This document shows, piece after piece, positions 1 through 11,350 of a DNA stretch of 64,000 nucleotides. Under the pieces are notes generated by a model that was not told the DNA's origin, did not search any database, and worked only from the letters and a program-made list of their open reading frames with translations. The DNA lies in contig CM067299.1 in the NCBI GenBank assembly GCA_034231615.1, positions 11,957,863 to 12,021,862 on the forward strand. The letters are read 5' to 3'. The first letter of the stretch is position 1. Each line of letters begins with the position of its first letter. Both the position numbers and the translations under genes were made by a program. The DNA is from Meghimatium bilineatum. Its lineage: Eukaryota; Mollusca; Gastropoda; Stylommatophora; Philomycidae.

Positions 1-690
1 CTTATAATACAAAATGTCGTTGCCATTTTCGTGTATATGCATAGTATAAACGGTGAGTTAGTATCAAGGAATTACAATGTGAGCTAGATCCGATAGTGCA
101 CTGTTATAGTCACTCACTTGCATATGTTAATCCACCAACATCATCTTTAACTTGGTTTTCTCTCAATAACCACATTGTAAATACATCAAAGCTGAGTATT
201 ACTTTGTGTGAAAGCACTCTTCAAAATCCCAGAACAATACACATTTTAGATGTGATTTTCGATAGGAGTCAGAACTTCAATTAGCATGTTGATCACATCA
301 TTTCATGAGCTGGAAACTTTCTGCAGTTCAGAATGAACAAAAGTTACTATTTCCTCTTTACCAATGATTGGTTGCTTCTGTGATGGAATATATTTATTGA
401 CAGTTATGACTCTCAGTCAGAGCCAGGCAGAAAGATTGGATAAAATCCACAATGAGACATATCTGTACGTGCAATATGATTTTTATTTCATTTTCCAACA
501 ACGTAACATTGATAACAACATTGATAACATTTTCCAACAACGTAACATTGATAACATTTGTTCCAAGCAAGAGCATACCTATCTACAAATCAGCGCTGAT
601 ACAGACTATCACTGCAAACTGAAATACAGAGTGCGAAATGCTGCAGACCATAGGGAAGATAGTCGAAGATGGGGCGTTTTGAGGGGACAG
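1..690. other. No gene seen; short local repeat
   Basis: I see no exon or mobile-element signature. At about 494-560 a short motif (AACATTGATAAC) recurs three to four times beside CCAACAACGT, a small degenerate tandem repeat. Open frames here are short and show no recognisable protein. Confidence 0.4.
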
Positions 691-699
691 TTATACAAA

Positions 700-1142
700 G
701 TGTGTGCTGACTGGGGGATGTGGAACAGAGTGATGGCTGGGGAATGTTGCACATGTTGCTGACTAGGGAATGTGGCACATATTGCTGATTGGGGGATGGG
801 GCGCATAGTGCTGACTGGGGGATGTGGTACAGTGTGCTGACTTGGGGTGTGGCCCAGAGTGCGTAGTGGGAATGTAGCACAGTGTGCTGACTAGGGAATG
901 TGACACATCTTGCTGACTGGGGAATGTGGCACACGCTGCCTGCTAGAGGATGTGGCACAGAGTGCTGACTGAAGGATATGGGAAAGAACGCTGACTGTGG
1001 GATGTCGCCCTGAGTACTCACTGGGGAATGTGGCACAGAGTGCTGACTGGGGAATGTGGCAAAGTGTGCTAATTGAGGGATGTCACAGAGTGCTGACTGG
1101 GGAATGTGGCAATGAGTGCACACTAGGGGATGTTGCACACAG
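700..1142. repeat. Minisatellite, unit about 26-27 bp
   Basis: Degenerate tandem array of about 16 units. Each contains GTGCTGACTGGGGAATGTGG or a close variant followed by CACAGA. Units differ by substitutions and small indels, so the array is old. The G-rich units give long stop-poor frames on the minus strand that should not be read as protein. Confidence 0.9.
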
Positions 1143-2220
1143 TTCGGAACGGATTTTCCGTCGATTTATATACCTCTTTTCAGGTAATGATAACGCTTGA
1201 TAGAAAATGTAGAAATAGGTGTCCTGTTGCTGCTGAGCCTGAAATGCAGATATGGATCATCGATAACTACACTGATGGTGATATGGTTATATACACCGGT
1301 GGTACTGTTGTTAATCGTGTGCGAAGGTCATGGACCGTGACGACGTAATGAGTAAGGAAGACTGTTAGAGAATGGAGCTTTCGCTGTAACTATAAATCGC
1401 ATGACATTGAAAATTAAGACAGTAACCAGGGCCTTGTACTGGATGGATACACATATTGCAACTCTGTCTCTATTATTAGCTGTTCATTGAACATGAGCTG
1501 GAAAATTCACACAGTCTGTATTCGTGAACAGTGGCTTGATGCTGTGGGAAGGGAGGTCAACGTTGCAGTGTGTAATATTTATATTTGTGAAATGTCATTC
1601 AGGTGTTCTAGACAATGCAGGAACATGTCGAGTGGTAGACGTATTGAACTCTTCGAGAGAAGCTGCGATGAACGAACATAACGAAGATACGATGATTTTT
1701 TTTAGCTGTCCAGAATAATAAATGATCAGGGCTTGAAATGTGGCGTGGCAAGAAATGAACAATATTATGATCGGCAAAGAATGTGTGTCAACCAACAGAG
1801 AACTGGTACCGTCAGTCGTCATGTAATTACGGATATACTAAGTGGGGGATCGTCTCAGCTAAGGATATGTCCTGGATGAAACTGCGACGATCTCCTGATT
1901 AAGTAACTAACTAAATAAATAAGTGACTCGCGGAATGGCAAGGAGAGCCCTTATTGGAATATCACATGTGCAGTGATGCTAGTACCTAATTAATAACCAG
2001 ATTGAAAAGCTTTTTTTATCATCATCATCCAAATCCTGTAATGCATTGATAACTTAATGCAACTACAAGAGCATAACTTATGTTGGTCTTTTGTCACCTA
2101 TGAAACTGATATAATTCTTATCAGTACTCTAACTTTGGTTAGAATTGATGAGATCTCGAAGGACACCCAAATTGTGAATAACATTACGCAGTTCCTGAAT
2201 GACAATACGCACTTACTACG
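1143..2220. other. No gene or repeat recognised
   Basis: Unassigned A+T-rich DNA. Short open frames (60-75 codons) overlap on both strands without splice context or recognisable domains. Confidence 0.4.
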
Positions 2221-2221
2221 C

Positions 2222-2345
2222 AAAACTGAAATCGAACAGGAAACTAAAACAGGGCAGTGAAGTTTTACTAATTACTATAAACACACATATTTACAAACAG
2301 AGATCAACTTTTCGATCAAAGGGCTTGCATCAAGACTAAATACAC
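2222..2345 (-). mobile_element. Penelope-like terminal fragment (copy 1)
   Basis: Read on the minus strand, this piece aligns by eye with 5281-5400. Both carry a CTTT-GATCGAAA or CTTTCGGTCGAAAC motif, then a run ending in GTGTGTTTATAGTAATTAG, then CTTCA-TGCCCTGTTT. The GTCGAAAC block resembles the conserved end of Penelope-like retroelements as I remember them. This copy is the more diverged (GATCGAAAAG). Confidence 0.45.
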
Positions 2346-2594
2346 GACAGAAAACGACAAATAAGAACGAAACTATGGCGGAGTTTACATTACCGAGTAA
2401 AATGTAATGTGGAGTTGAACCGGAAGGTGTGGAACTAGGTCAGTGATAAAACAACACGGACACAGAATATACAAAATATAGCTACTTACATATTAAACGA
2501 GACAAACTGATAACTGATGGAAAAAACTAGATATCATACATAAAACTGGCGTTCATTTATAACGAAGAGTTTAAGAGTGCCTAATTGATATATG

Positions 2595-2705
2595 TAGCGG
2601 TTCTCTAGCGCGAGATGGGTCCGGTCGTCAGGTAAGCACTACTTAATGTCCGCAACCTAAATGTCATGTGTGCCCCGATGGCCGAGGCCATAGAAACGCT
2701 CCAGC
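2595..2705 (+). other. CpG-rich spot with a donor-like site
   Basis: A short G+C- and CpG-rich stretch in A+T-rich surroundings. It contains GCGCGAGATGGGTCCGG and ends at a donor-like CAG|GTAAGC near 2626-2631. It could be a small exon or a relic of a richer repeat. The frames are too short to judge, and no further exon was found. Confidence 0.15.
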
Positions 2706-2784
2706 TGTGATTAATATTGCTCCCTTCACGCACAACACCTAAACTGTGAAAACGATGTCTCGGCTCCTGTTTCATAGTTCTCTA

Positions 2785-3095
2785 TTAAGTAGGCATGTAT
2801 CGTTTAATGTAACACAATCCCTTATAGTTCACGCTGTTGAGTTTTGGAGCTATTTATCTTTAATGTTACGGCTTCCATTTTTTTTGCAGTTTTTTTTCTC
2901 TAGCTATGCATCTGCAATGTTACACATTCTTTAATGTTTCAGTGTTGATTTCTGAAGCTATGGATGTGGAATATTACACATTCCGTTATTGTTCAGTGTT
3001 GTTTTCTGTAGGAATGAGTCTGGAATGTTATACTTTCCATTAATTTACAAAGTAGATTTCTGAAGCTATGAATCTGTAATATTACACAATAAGTT
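2785..3095. repeat. Degenerate tandem repeat, unit about 62 bp
   Basis: Four to five diverged units, each with AATGTTACACATTC, then TTCAGTGTTGATTTCTG, then AGCTATGGATCTG or similar. Divergence is high, with indels. Confidence 0.7.
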
Positions 3096-4058
3096 GCATG
3101 TCACACTTCGGTTTCCATGAGTTAATCGTCCTTCTTCTAAAGTTCACATTTTTGTGTGTGCTTTCAGTCGTGTATTTAATGTAAACAAATTGTAGAATTA
3201 TTTAAGGAAGCAAATTTTGCGTCAACTATTTACTTTGGTAGAAAAATGTGTGCACAGCAAGATATTTATTATGCAATCATTATATATAATTATATGACCA
3301 GGAGGTCCTGGGTTACATGGAGAAAGCAGATCATGAGTAGAATAAGGATCAATTTGAACATGATGATGGAGAGGTCAATACATTTTCATTCAAGTGGACA
3401 CAACGCAGCACGAGATGGCACAAGTGATATTTAAGGCATAGTATGAATAATGAAGAAGATTCCTCGCCACTGGGACTGGTCATACCACTGACAATCTTGG
3501 TTGCGCATGTTTTTGTTAAAAGTAAAACAAAGTTTAACTTCTGCCGCTCATGCGTCGATGTGGCATGAGATAATTGTAAAACAATATCGACTGTTTAACG
3601 AGTCATGTATTTCGTAGGAAGCAGCTAAGGACGATTTTAGATGGGGTTTGTCTGTACAATGGTATAGAAAGTCAAAGTGTCATAGAAGCAAGTTTGAAGA
3701 AGGATGTGGCAGAAAAAAAGTCATATCTATCCTATTCTAACTGTAAACCATGTCATACGGTCTCACGTTCTCTGTACTATATTATGTTATAAGAACGTCT
3801 ACTGGAAAGCAGGACTAGTGATAACATGACATTTGTTTTCTACTTCATAATGACATGTCCTCTGCAGAACGTTGTCCTCACTCCCTATCTGTAAACCTCA
3901 CGGTTTAGATTCAGTCGTCTCCATCGTCATTTTGAAAGTGTAAATATTCTGATTCTTTGTTAATTTTTTTTTCTGAAACCGACTCCTCCATAATTAATCT
4001 CAGCAACCAATTCTACTTATATGTTTAGTCGAATTACATATATATTTTCTGTGTGTTT
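3096..4058. other. No gene or repeat recognised
   Basis: Unassigned. I checked both strands for LINE tail motifs and tRNA-like heads and found none. Confidence 0.4.
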
Positions 4059-4159
4059 ACATAGACACAATGTTCATATAAAAAAGGAATGTACATAGAC
4101 ACAATGTTCTTATAACAACGTGAATGTACATGGACACAATGTTCTTATAACAACGTGAA
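4059..4159. repeat. Short tandem repeat, 35-bp unit x 3
   Basis: Three units starting ACATAGACACAATGTTC at about 4059, 4093 and 4128. The last two are nearly identical through TTATAACAACGTGAA. Confidence 0.85.
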
Positions 4160-4316
4160 GTAGACAAGAACTCATATCGTTTAATCTGCCATTGAGTTAT
4201 CTAATTATGCACACATATTAGCTAAAATCAGTCAACTTCCTTCTTGTACAGTTCATTTATTTTCTTGTGGCTGCTGCTTGCTATCTTCATTGTCAGTTTT
4301 TTAAAAAATTAACTCT

Positions 4317-4375
4317 TGTCATCATTAAGTACCGTCTCCAAAACGAACGTTGGATGCAACCGTACTGCAATTCTA
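4317..4375 (-). mobile_element. LINE-B 3' end fragment
   Basis: TCATCATTAAGTACCGTCTC followed by CAAAACGAACGTTGG matches the 3' end seen at 61356-61400 (ATCATCAAGTGCCGTCTCC, then ACAACGAAGGTTGG). Only the last codons and the start of the GAT-type tail remain. Confidence 0.55.
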
Positions 4376-4496
4376 CCGTTGTTTGATGTTCGTTGTTGGT
4401 TCCATATACTTATAAATCTGACTGCATAGCTGAAACAGTGCACTATGATATCTCTTGTAATTGTTGATACTGGGTACAGTTCTGCGTGAAATATTC

Positions 4497-4498
<2 letters not shown>

Positions 4499-4533
<35 letters not shown>

Positions 4534-4556
4534 TATATATATATATATATATATAT
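4499..4556. repeat. (TA)n microsatellite
   Basis: Near-perfect TA dinucleotide run, interrupted once by AATT. Confidence 0.97.
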
Positions 4557-5190
4557 GTTCAACAAGTGCTCAGTTGTGCCGCGGATAACAGCATCCTGTT
4601 TATTGTTTATTCAGTTTGTTGTGTATTGTCCCTTCTGGTCTAGATATTGGTAGGCTATGATCCTGGTCAAATATAGACGCTACGTGCTGATGTCGGATTA
4701 GTCCAGTCTAGAGACGTATCTGACGATTTCCGTTATTTTCATTGACTGCAAATACAAAATATCGTCATCATTCAAGGTAGTAGAGGTGCCGCTTTGTAAA
4801 CATCAACATGCAAATACCGCCATGCCTCTATGTTCTCAGTTCCCTGTGTGGAGAATCTCAACCTGTCCAACCTTTAATAATAGCAATCCATATCTTTTTT
4901 ACCCATTCTTCTCATTCCACCCTCAACTGTTCCATGTAGGATAGTTGCGAAAAGCGAATTGCTCTGACCTCGCAACCAAAACGCGCAAGTTTGAAATATT
5001 TTAATACTGTAAATACAAGTATAAAAAAGTATCACACGCAAAGTATACACACTGACCAATTAAAGTTCGTGCAAGCCCAGATGTATAACTCAGAACTTAG
5101 GGCTATAGCTGAAGAAGGACTTGAGTAGGCATATTTGATTGCGTTATGTTAGTTCCCGATTGTTTCTATAATTCTTTTCTTTTCTTGATA

Positions 5191-5319
5191 ATGGACTTCA
5201 TCTTCTTGAAGACCTTCTTGTTGTTGGCCAGCTTGTCAGTGATTTCAATTCCAAACACAGATCAATGTGAACTGTTTCATCTAAATAAAACTTGGAAACA
5301 GGCAATGAAGATTTACTAA
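5191..5319 (+). CDS. Small ORF with signal-peptide-like N-terminus (doubtful)
   Basis: A 42-codon frame starting at ATG 5191 and ending at TAA 5317-5319. The N-terminus MDFIFLKTFLLLASLSVIS looks like a secretory signal peptide, followed by a short polar stretch with one Cys and an N-K-T glycosylation-type triplet. Against it: the last 13 codons lie in the Penelope-like terminal fragment that begins near 5281, the opposite strand is also open and lysine-rich, and there is no sign of a promoter or splice site. It may be a chance frame. No function is assigned. Confidence 0.15.
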   Translation: MDFIFLKTFLLLASLSVISIPNTDQCELFHLNKTWKQAMKIY

Positions 5320-5400
5320 TCGTTGATAACACACATTATAGTACAGAAAAGTCGGCGTTTCGACCGAAAGTCCTTTATTATGAATACAACGTAACACACG
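5281..5400 (-). mobile_element. Penelope-like terminal fragment (copy 2)
   Basis: On the minus strand it reads AATAAAGGACTTTCGGTC, then GAAACGCCGACTTTTCTG, then TGTGTGTTA and ATTAGTAAATCTTCATTGCC. GAC and GTC can pair around a UUUCG loop just before GAAAC, as in stem II of a minimal hammerhead ribozyme. Such ribozymes are known in Penelope-like elements. The CUGANGA half of the core is decayed (TCATAATA). Confidence 0.55.
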
Positions 5401-6625
5401 GCTAGTAAGACACAACACACCCTGTCGACTCCTCATGCTGAGCAAGTAAACGGCGCAGAGCTTAAGATTGCCCGGGATGTCCAAAGTATGCCAATCAATT
5501 GTTATCTGATGATCTGGTTTTTTAAATAATATTTTCGACATCCAGTGATATTTTGCAAACGTTCTGTCTGATTTTGTTTTACCACTATTTTTTTTCAACA
5601 TCTATATTCTTCCGGACAATATATTCCGTGTAGCCTTCATTATGTGAACATGGACAAAACCGTTTCCTATTACTCCTTTGTTAAGTTGTGTTCTTGATGT
5701 TTATGTCCCTGTGCGTTGCAAGCGATTAGCGAAACTTCAATTATTATGCTCCAAGATGCGTATGTTGGATTACAGTTTTCCTGCAATTATTACATATTAT
5801 CGATGTTTCAACTAAAGTACAGTACTTCTATATCTGCTTGCTGTAAAAATGTAGTCAATTATTTCTTAAATGATTCCTTCGAATGCTTATTTCTTTATCT
5901 TTCTCTTAGCTAATTTGATCATAAACAATTTTACAGCGTGGCAGCGATAATGTTCCTATTCGAGCATGACATTTGAAAACTTGGCTGCAAACTTGGCGTT
6001 GTAAACGTACTTTTATTTCACACTGTCTTCAGCAGTTAACCATAGATCCCTCTGTAATGTGAGGTAAATCAACAGTTCTCCCCCGAGCAGTGTTCTGATA
6101 TATCAGAGTTGTGGATGCTGGTTTATATGTTTATTGATTTGACTTACTATGTAAGATTATGTCTTAGGGCGGGGCCATATTTGTAGGTATTGAGGACGGG
6201 GACAACAAAATGAGGGGGTGGCTTATCAATAATAGCCTCTGGATGCGTTTAAATATATGAAGAAGTGAGCTGCGAGATGAGATATATTACCGATGAGTTT
6301 ACAGACTGGGTGTTGGTGAGGCAGGTGTAGAAAAGTATGATCACGGAAAGTACTCATATTATTATTGTTACTCGTCAAGTGCATTCAACAGCAACCTCAT
6401 TTCTGGTAAGGTTGGTGTACATATGCCTCTAAGACAATACTTATTGATTCTCGCTCAAGCTAACAAACATGACAATTTGTGAAATCCCACACAATTTATG
6501 TTTTTGTTCTCGCATTTTACTCGAGTATTCTCCACTCAATGATCAAGTTTGTGGGTAACGAGACTCCAAATTTAGATAAAGGGATCATCACCATAATAAC
6601 ATGGAAGAAAAAAGGTAGATGTTAG
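5401..6625. other. No gene or repeat recognised
   Basis: Unassigned A+T-rich DNA. Open frames near 5716-5913 lack recognisable features. Confidence 0.35.
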
Positions 6626-6752
6626 ATGTATGATTGTATGAGATGATGTATGATTGTGTGAGATGATGTATGATTGTGTGAGATGATGTATGATTGTGTG
6701 AGATGATGGATGTGTGTGGGAGATAATAGATGGTTGTGTGAGATGGTGTATG
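6626..6752. repeat. Minisatellite, 20-bp unit
   Basis: About six units of TGTATGATTGTGTGAGATGA. The first three to four are nearly identical; the last two are diverged (GGATGTGTGTGGGAGATAAT). Confidence 0.95.
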
Positions 6753-7114
6753 GTTCTTGTTGAGAAGTGTTTTAGAAAAGCACACACGAAAAAAAAATAA
6801 TTCTGGAATTATTTTTGAATGCTAAAAATACATAATATCATGTAGACGGATGACACATAGAATTTCTAAGGGTGGAAGATTGACTTTATTGTAGTCGTGT
6901 TTCGTGATTATTTTGTTGTATTGTAAAATATACCTCTTATAGTGAAGCACGCTTCCTTCAACTGTGGACATATCCATTTAGATTATACCAGAGTGTTTAA
7001 GTATGAAAATAGTGGAGGTCCTGTTTTTTGTTAATCCTGGCACTACGATCGCAGAAGCTGAATTATCTGTTTGTGTAGACCTACCCCTCACATCGGCACT
7101 TGTTCTTTGTGTAT

Positions 7115-7283
7115 GAACACCACACGTAGCACGTATAACAACACCACACGTAGCACATATAACAACACCACACGTATCACGTATAACAACACCACACATA
7201 TCACGTATAACAACAGCACACTTACCACGTATAACAACACCACACATAGCACGTATAACAACACCACACGTAACACGTATAAT
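7115..7283. repeat. Minisatellite, 24-bp unit
   Basis: Seven units of ACACCACACGTAGCACGTAT plus AACA. Because 24 is divisible by three, all frames stay open and give 8-residue repeat peptides on both strands. These are almost surely not genes. Confidence 0.95.
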
Positions 7284-7739
7284 ACCATCACTTATAGCAC
7301 GGTACTCCGTTGCTTCTGTAGATAATTCGCAGAAATATCGGTTACAAAATCTGTTGAAAACAAAATGTCTTGTCCTGGAATCGTACCCATACACTCTTGA
7401 TCTAAGACAAATGGTTGTAATCCGTATTTCAGAAAAATCTCCCGGTAGATTAAAGTCCGTGAAATTATTGTCCGTGTCGGATATGATGAGAATTTGCATA
7501 TTTTTCATTTTGTGACGACTAATATTTTTATTTTTTGCTCGTCAATTGTTTATACTTTTCTAATTCTAGTAAGACCATTTTGTTTCCCTTCTAATGTCAT
7601 ACTCTTTTGTCCACGATGTGACACGAATCTTAGTATTACGGTATTTTAGTATTTAACACTCGTTGATATTACTTGCGCCCACCTTGATCTGTTTATGGCA
7701 AGATCATCTTAGTCCACTGTTTTCATGCCTGGTATATTC

Positions 7740-8700
7740 AGTTCGATTCACATTTATCCTGATAGCATAGGAAATGCCTCGTGTTGAAGTCAACTGAGAT
7801 ATGCGGTCCTTTGCCCGGATGTACGCAACCGGAGGAAGGAAGCAGAAAACTTCACTTGTCACAGGAACCGACCCGAGAAAAGGAAGGTCTCGGAGTAGAA
7901 CATGACGAATAGCGACTCTATACGGATGGAAAGTGAGAACAAGTTTACCCTGCTAGAGGGAGAAGACCTCCGAGCCTTCGAGAGGATATACTGGCGGGAG
8001 AGTCTGCACAACCTAGATAAGGCAGACTGAAGGAGCGTGCTGGGGTATAGGCGACAATGAATACGTTCATCATTTCGTGGGCTTTCTCTAGAAAGTGATC
8101 TTCACTGCACAGACGCCGGAGACGAAGAAGTTGAGAGAATGGAAGGGAATCGCGACAGGCAGAAGGATAAGATGAGATATACAGGAGAAATATGTGATGG
8201 CATCAGGCGGTTTGTTGTGTACCGATGTCCTGAGACAGGAAGATTGAATAGTGATGTATATATCCAGGAAGTTCACATGGAAGATCTCGAATGTGAACTT
8301 GATGGCCGGCTTAAATGTATCAGTGAAATGAATGAAGCGTGAAAGGTTAGCCACGGCAATGTCAGTGATACAGTCCCAACATCGATATACCTATGGGGCA
8401 TCAATGGGAAGAGCCCACCATAGATCTCTCACACATGGTTCTCAAGGTGGCCCATAAAGAAACAGGCATAGCTGGGTCCCTTCTTAGTACACATGGCGAC
8501 CCCACTGATTTGGTCGAAAAAGCGCCCATCAAACTGAATGGAGTTAAGTGAGCACAAGCTCAACAATATGGATGTGAGTGGACGTATACGCAGACGGATG
8601 AGGGTACTTGTCGAGGAGGAACCTCAAGGTCTTGAGACATTCAGTGTGAGGTATGGAGCTGTAAAAGAAGCAAATAACGAGAAGAAAGAGACGATATGTA
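7740..8700 (-). mobile_element. Penelope-like element, broken reverse transcriptase relic
   Basis: Minus-strand translation gives, in order but in shifting frames: LKTLRFLLDKYPHPSAYT (about 8575-8640); GVAMCTKKGPSYACFFMG (about 8451-8503), the usual G-T-x-M-(A/G)-P-x-Y-A-x-x-x-M-G palm block; FIHFTDTFKPAIKFTFE then NFLDIYITIQ (8200-8340); LLRLRRLCSED-FLEKAHEMM (about 8060-8130); and LVLTFHPYRVAIRHVLL (about 7900-7955). Order and wording fit the C-terminal half of Penelope-like RTs rather than LINE RTs, from memory of the family. The YxDD box region near 8380 is degraded. At least three frameshifts or stops make it inactive. No GIY-YIG endonuclease was found. Confidence 0.75.
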
Positions 8701-10055
8701 TAAGCAGGGAACAATGAAATAGAGACAAATATAGACAGTGCATGGTTGGTGTCTTAATGAAATGTAGGAAGTTTTTCCTCTAGTGGTTGAAAGATACTAT
8801 CCAAGAAGTCCGAGATCAGCACCGTAGATAGAAGTGCAGCTCATATTTTATTCTGGCAAGGTTTTGTGAATCTTGCTAATATACATACTTTTTTTCTGTA
8901 TAATTGTCATTGTCTTTTCTCTGCTGTTGCTGTTAATCATCGATGGATTAAACAATGAGCGGTTTTCGGACTGTGCCACGTGTGGTCACTTGATATGCAT
9001 TCATATTATTTCGACATCTAAGAACGTCAGTAACTCCTTTAATCAACCGTCTTCTCGAACTTACAGCCTCTTCGTGTTTTTTCTCTGATATTGTATGCTT
9101 TTAAATATACCATGATGTCAAACACGACATTGACATAAATGACATAATCCATGTAACTTCAGCACAGATACACAGATACCGTAGCACGGGCGAAGATGCT
9201 TAGAAAGTGATCTATCCAATCTATCATGTGGCACAACTATCTTCATGATGGAATAATACTTCATCATCAGTTACTGAAAAGAACGCGTATTAGAATCGTA
9301 AAAACATATTTACACCTCCATAACCGTGACCCGGAAATATTGAACAGAAACAGTCAGGCACAACATGCTGAAGAACACACTGAATATAAGATTGGAGCAT
9401 CAATAGGCTTGTGCTGAGTTCCATAAAGATGATTTGACAAATAACTGACTAATTTAGAATCAGTAAATCAAAAGATAACACATAATATACAAATTATAAT
9501 ATAAATTCCTTAAGATGAGTTTCTGCAAACACAACGAACAAATAACAAATCAATGTAGCCGCCGAGAATGTAAATTAAGTCGATTTAAAATGCTACGAAA
9601 AGTAAGGAAATATAGAGTATTCAGTGAGTGTGAAAACGTTGCCATAGAAGTGAGATAAAAATCGATCTGGATGAAATCCTTGGTAAACTTTGTCTCATGT
9701 CCCTTAGGGAGCATAAATTGAATCTTTATACAAATTCAGATGTAGCTTGTTCTTGCTGGTTCAAATAACCCATCCTTGTACAAACAGATGTGTATTTGCT
9801 GGTTACAATCAAAGCACCAGATAAAATGGCGTGTTCAGACATACCCGACTGTGTTATCTTCCTTGATTATATTACATTATTTGTGAAAATGCATTCTACT
9901 TTATCTTCTTCCCTTGAGAAAAATTACTTTTATTAAAGGAATACTCTGACATCATTATGTTATTCATTTGCGAAATATTACATTTACGTGCGCATAAAAT
10001 CTGTCACCCGCAGTTGATGACACCTTCAGATATGGCTGTTGAACATCATATGTGT
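8701..10055. other. No gene or repeat recognised
   Basis: Unassigned. The 63-71 codon frames at 8873-9088 and 9226-9417 have no recognisable domain or splice context. Confidence 0.35.
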
Positions 10056-10256
10056 GTAATTAGGTATCTGGGTGGAAGTGAGAATTGAGGTTATGCGAAC
10101 AAGGGGTATGCAGAGGTACACGTGGGAGGAAATATCAATCACAGACAGGTTGCAATTCAGAAGAGTGCTACACCAAAGCAAGAGACAGATGATATTGGAA
10201 GACCGTTGCAGCAAACCTTGTTTTGGAAACGGCACTTGATGATGATGTGTACATGT
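10056..10256 (+). mobile_element. LINE-B 3' relic
   Basis: Plus-strand relic of the LINE-B tail: RGMQRYTWEE, then QFRRVLHQSKRQM, then CGNGT-like FGNGT, stop, and a short GATGATGAT tail. It matches 23805-24025 and 61351-61745. Heavily diverged. Confidence 0.65.
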
Positions 10257-10316
10257 GTTTAAGATCAAAGTACCCATATTTCTGACAAATTAGAATCAAT
10301 GAAATTAAGTCATTTT

Positions 10317-10507
10317 TAATCACCATCATCAGGTGTCATGCCAGATGGCGTATGCGATCATGGCTCTCCACAGTTCTCTAACTCCAGTATGATGTATCAA
10401 GAGCGTTGTTGTTTCCCTGCCGTGCCCGATTGTCATTCTGTCTAATATTTCCTCAAGTTGTCGCCCTCTGTCCCTTTTGCCTTCAATTAATTCCTCGTAA
10501 ATAAATT
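10317..10507 (-). mobile_element. LINE-C 3' relic
   Basis: Minus-strand frame reads EELIEGKRDRGRQLEEILDR, then ELWRAMIAYAIWHDT and stop, followed by a (GAT)n tail. This is the C-terminal tail of a non-LTR retrotransposon ORF2 (G-[KR]-R-x-R-G-R-Q motif, then a Trp near the end). Same family as 12985-13412. Confidence 0.7.
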
Positions 10508-10848
10508 ATTTTAAAACGATTATAATTAAGCTCACATAGTTAATGTGGTTACATGAACTGGTGTGGTCAAATTGAAGACATGTACTTACATGGACGGTGT
10601 GGTCACACTGAAGTATTGCAGTTACATGGACTATTACACGGGCCCTTGATTACATCCTGCTAGAAATATAGAAATCTATAGATCATTTTTATATCTACTA
10701 CACGAATGATTTCGTGCGAGTTACAAACAAGCCAAATAAAGGAACAAAAGTAAAAAGAAAACATAACGATGAAACGAGATAATCAAAAGAGATAAATATA
10801 TAAATATATTATGGCCATGTTATTAAAGTCAAGACACTTGTTGAAGAA

Positions 10849-11198
10849 ATATCTTGAATATAGAGTATCTTGAGTGTAGATTATATTGAATATAGAGTAT
10901 CTTGAATATAGAGTATCTTGAATGTAGAGTATCTTGAATGTAGATTATATTGAATGTAGAGTATCTTGAATGTAGAGTTCCGCCGAAGACGGATGTGCCG
11001 GGCCATTGGCGCAAATAAAACCTCGGCACAACGCATTTCCATTCTCTGGACTACATCCTGCTTGAAATCTAGTAGGACAATGGTTTTGCTACAAAGGAGA
11101 TCCAGCAGGTGTTTAGAATGAACGATGAAGAAGAAGAAGAATATATAGTATCTTGAATGTAGAGTATCGTGAATGTAGAGTATCTTGAATGTAGAGTT
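10849..11198. repeat. 16-bp minisatellite split by SINE-T
   Basis: Units of GTAGAGTATCTTGAAT occupy 10849-10977 (eight copies) and resume at 11143-11198 (three to four copies). The 165 bp between them is a SINE-T copy, so the element appears to have inserted into an existing array, or the array expanded around it. Confidence 0.85.
10978..11142 (+). mobile_element. SINE-T copy inside the 16-bp array
   Basis: Starts near CCGAAGACGGATGTGCCGGG, continues CATTTCCATTCTCTGGACTA, CATCCTGCTTGAAATCTAGT and AGGACAATGG, and ends with GAATGAACGAT(GAAGAAG). It is one of the better-preserved plus-oriented copies. No clear target-site duplication was seen. Confidence 0.75.
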
Positions 11199-11350
11199 GA
11201 GAAGAGAAAGACGTAGACATAGATACACGTGGGATGGAAACAACATGAGATGGGCAGTATACAGTATGCCAGAGTGCACCACCGAGGCTAAAAACAAAGC
11301 GCGTGAGAGGTCATTGTAGACCACCTTCGTTGCATGGACACCCATTAATC
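11197..11350 (+). mobile_element. LINE-B 3' relic
   Basis: AGAGTGCACCACCGAGGC and GACCACCTTCGTTGCATGG match AGAGTGCACCACCAAGAC and CAACCTTCGTTGCGG of the 23.8-kb copy. The translated tail keeps RRRRHRYTWDG. Confidence 0.65.
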
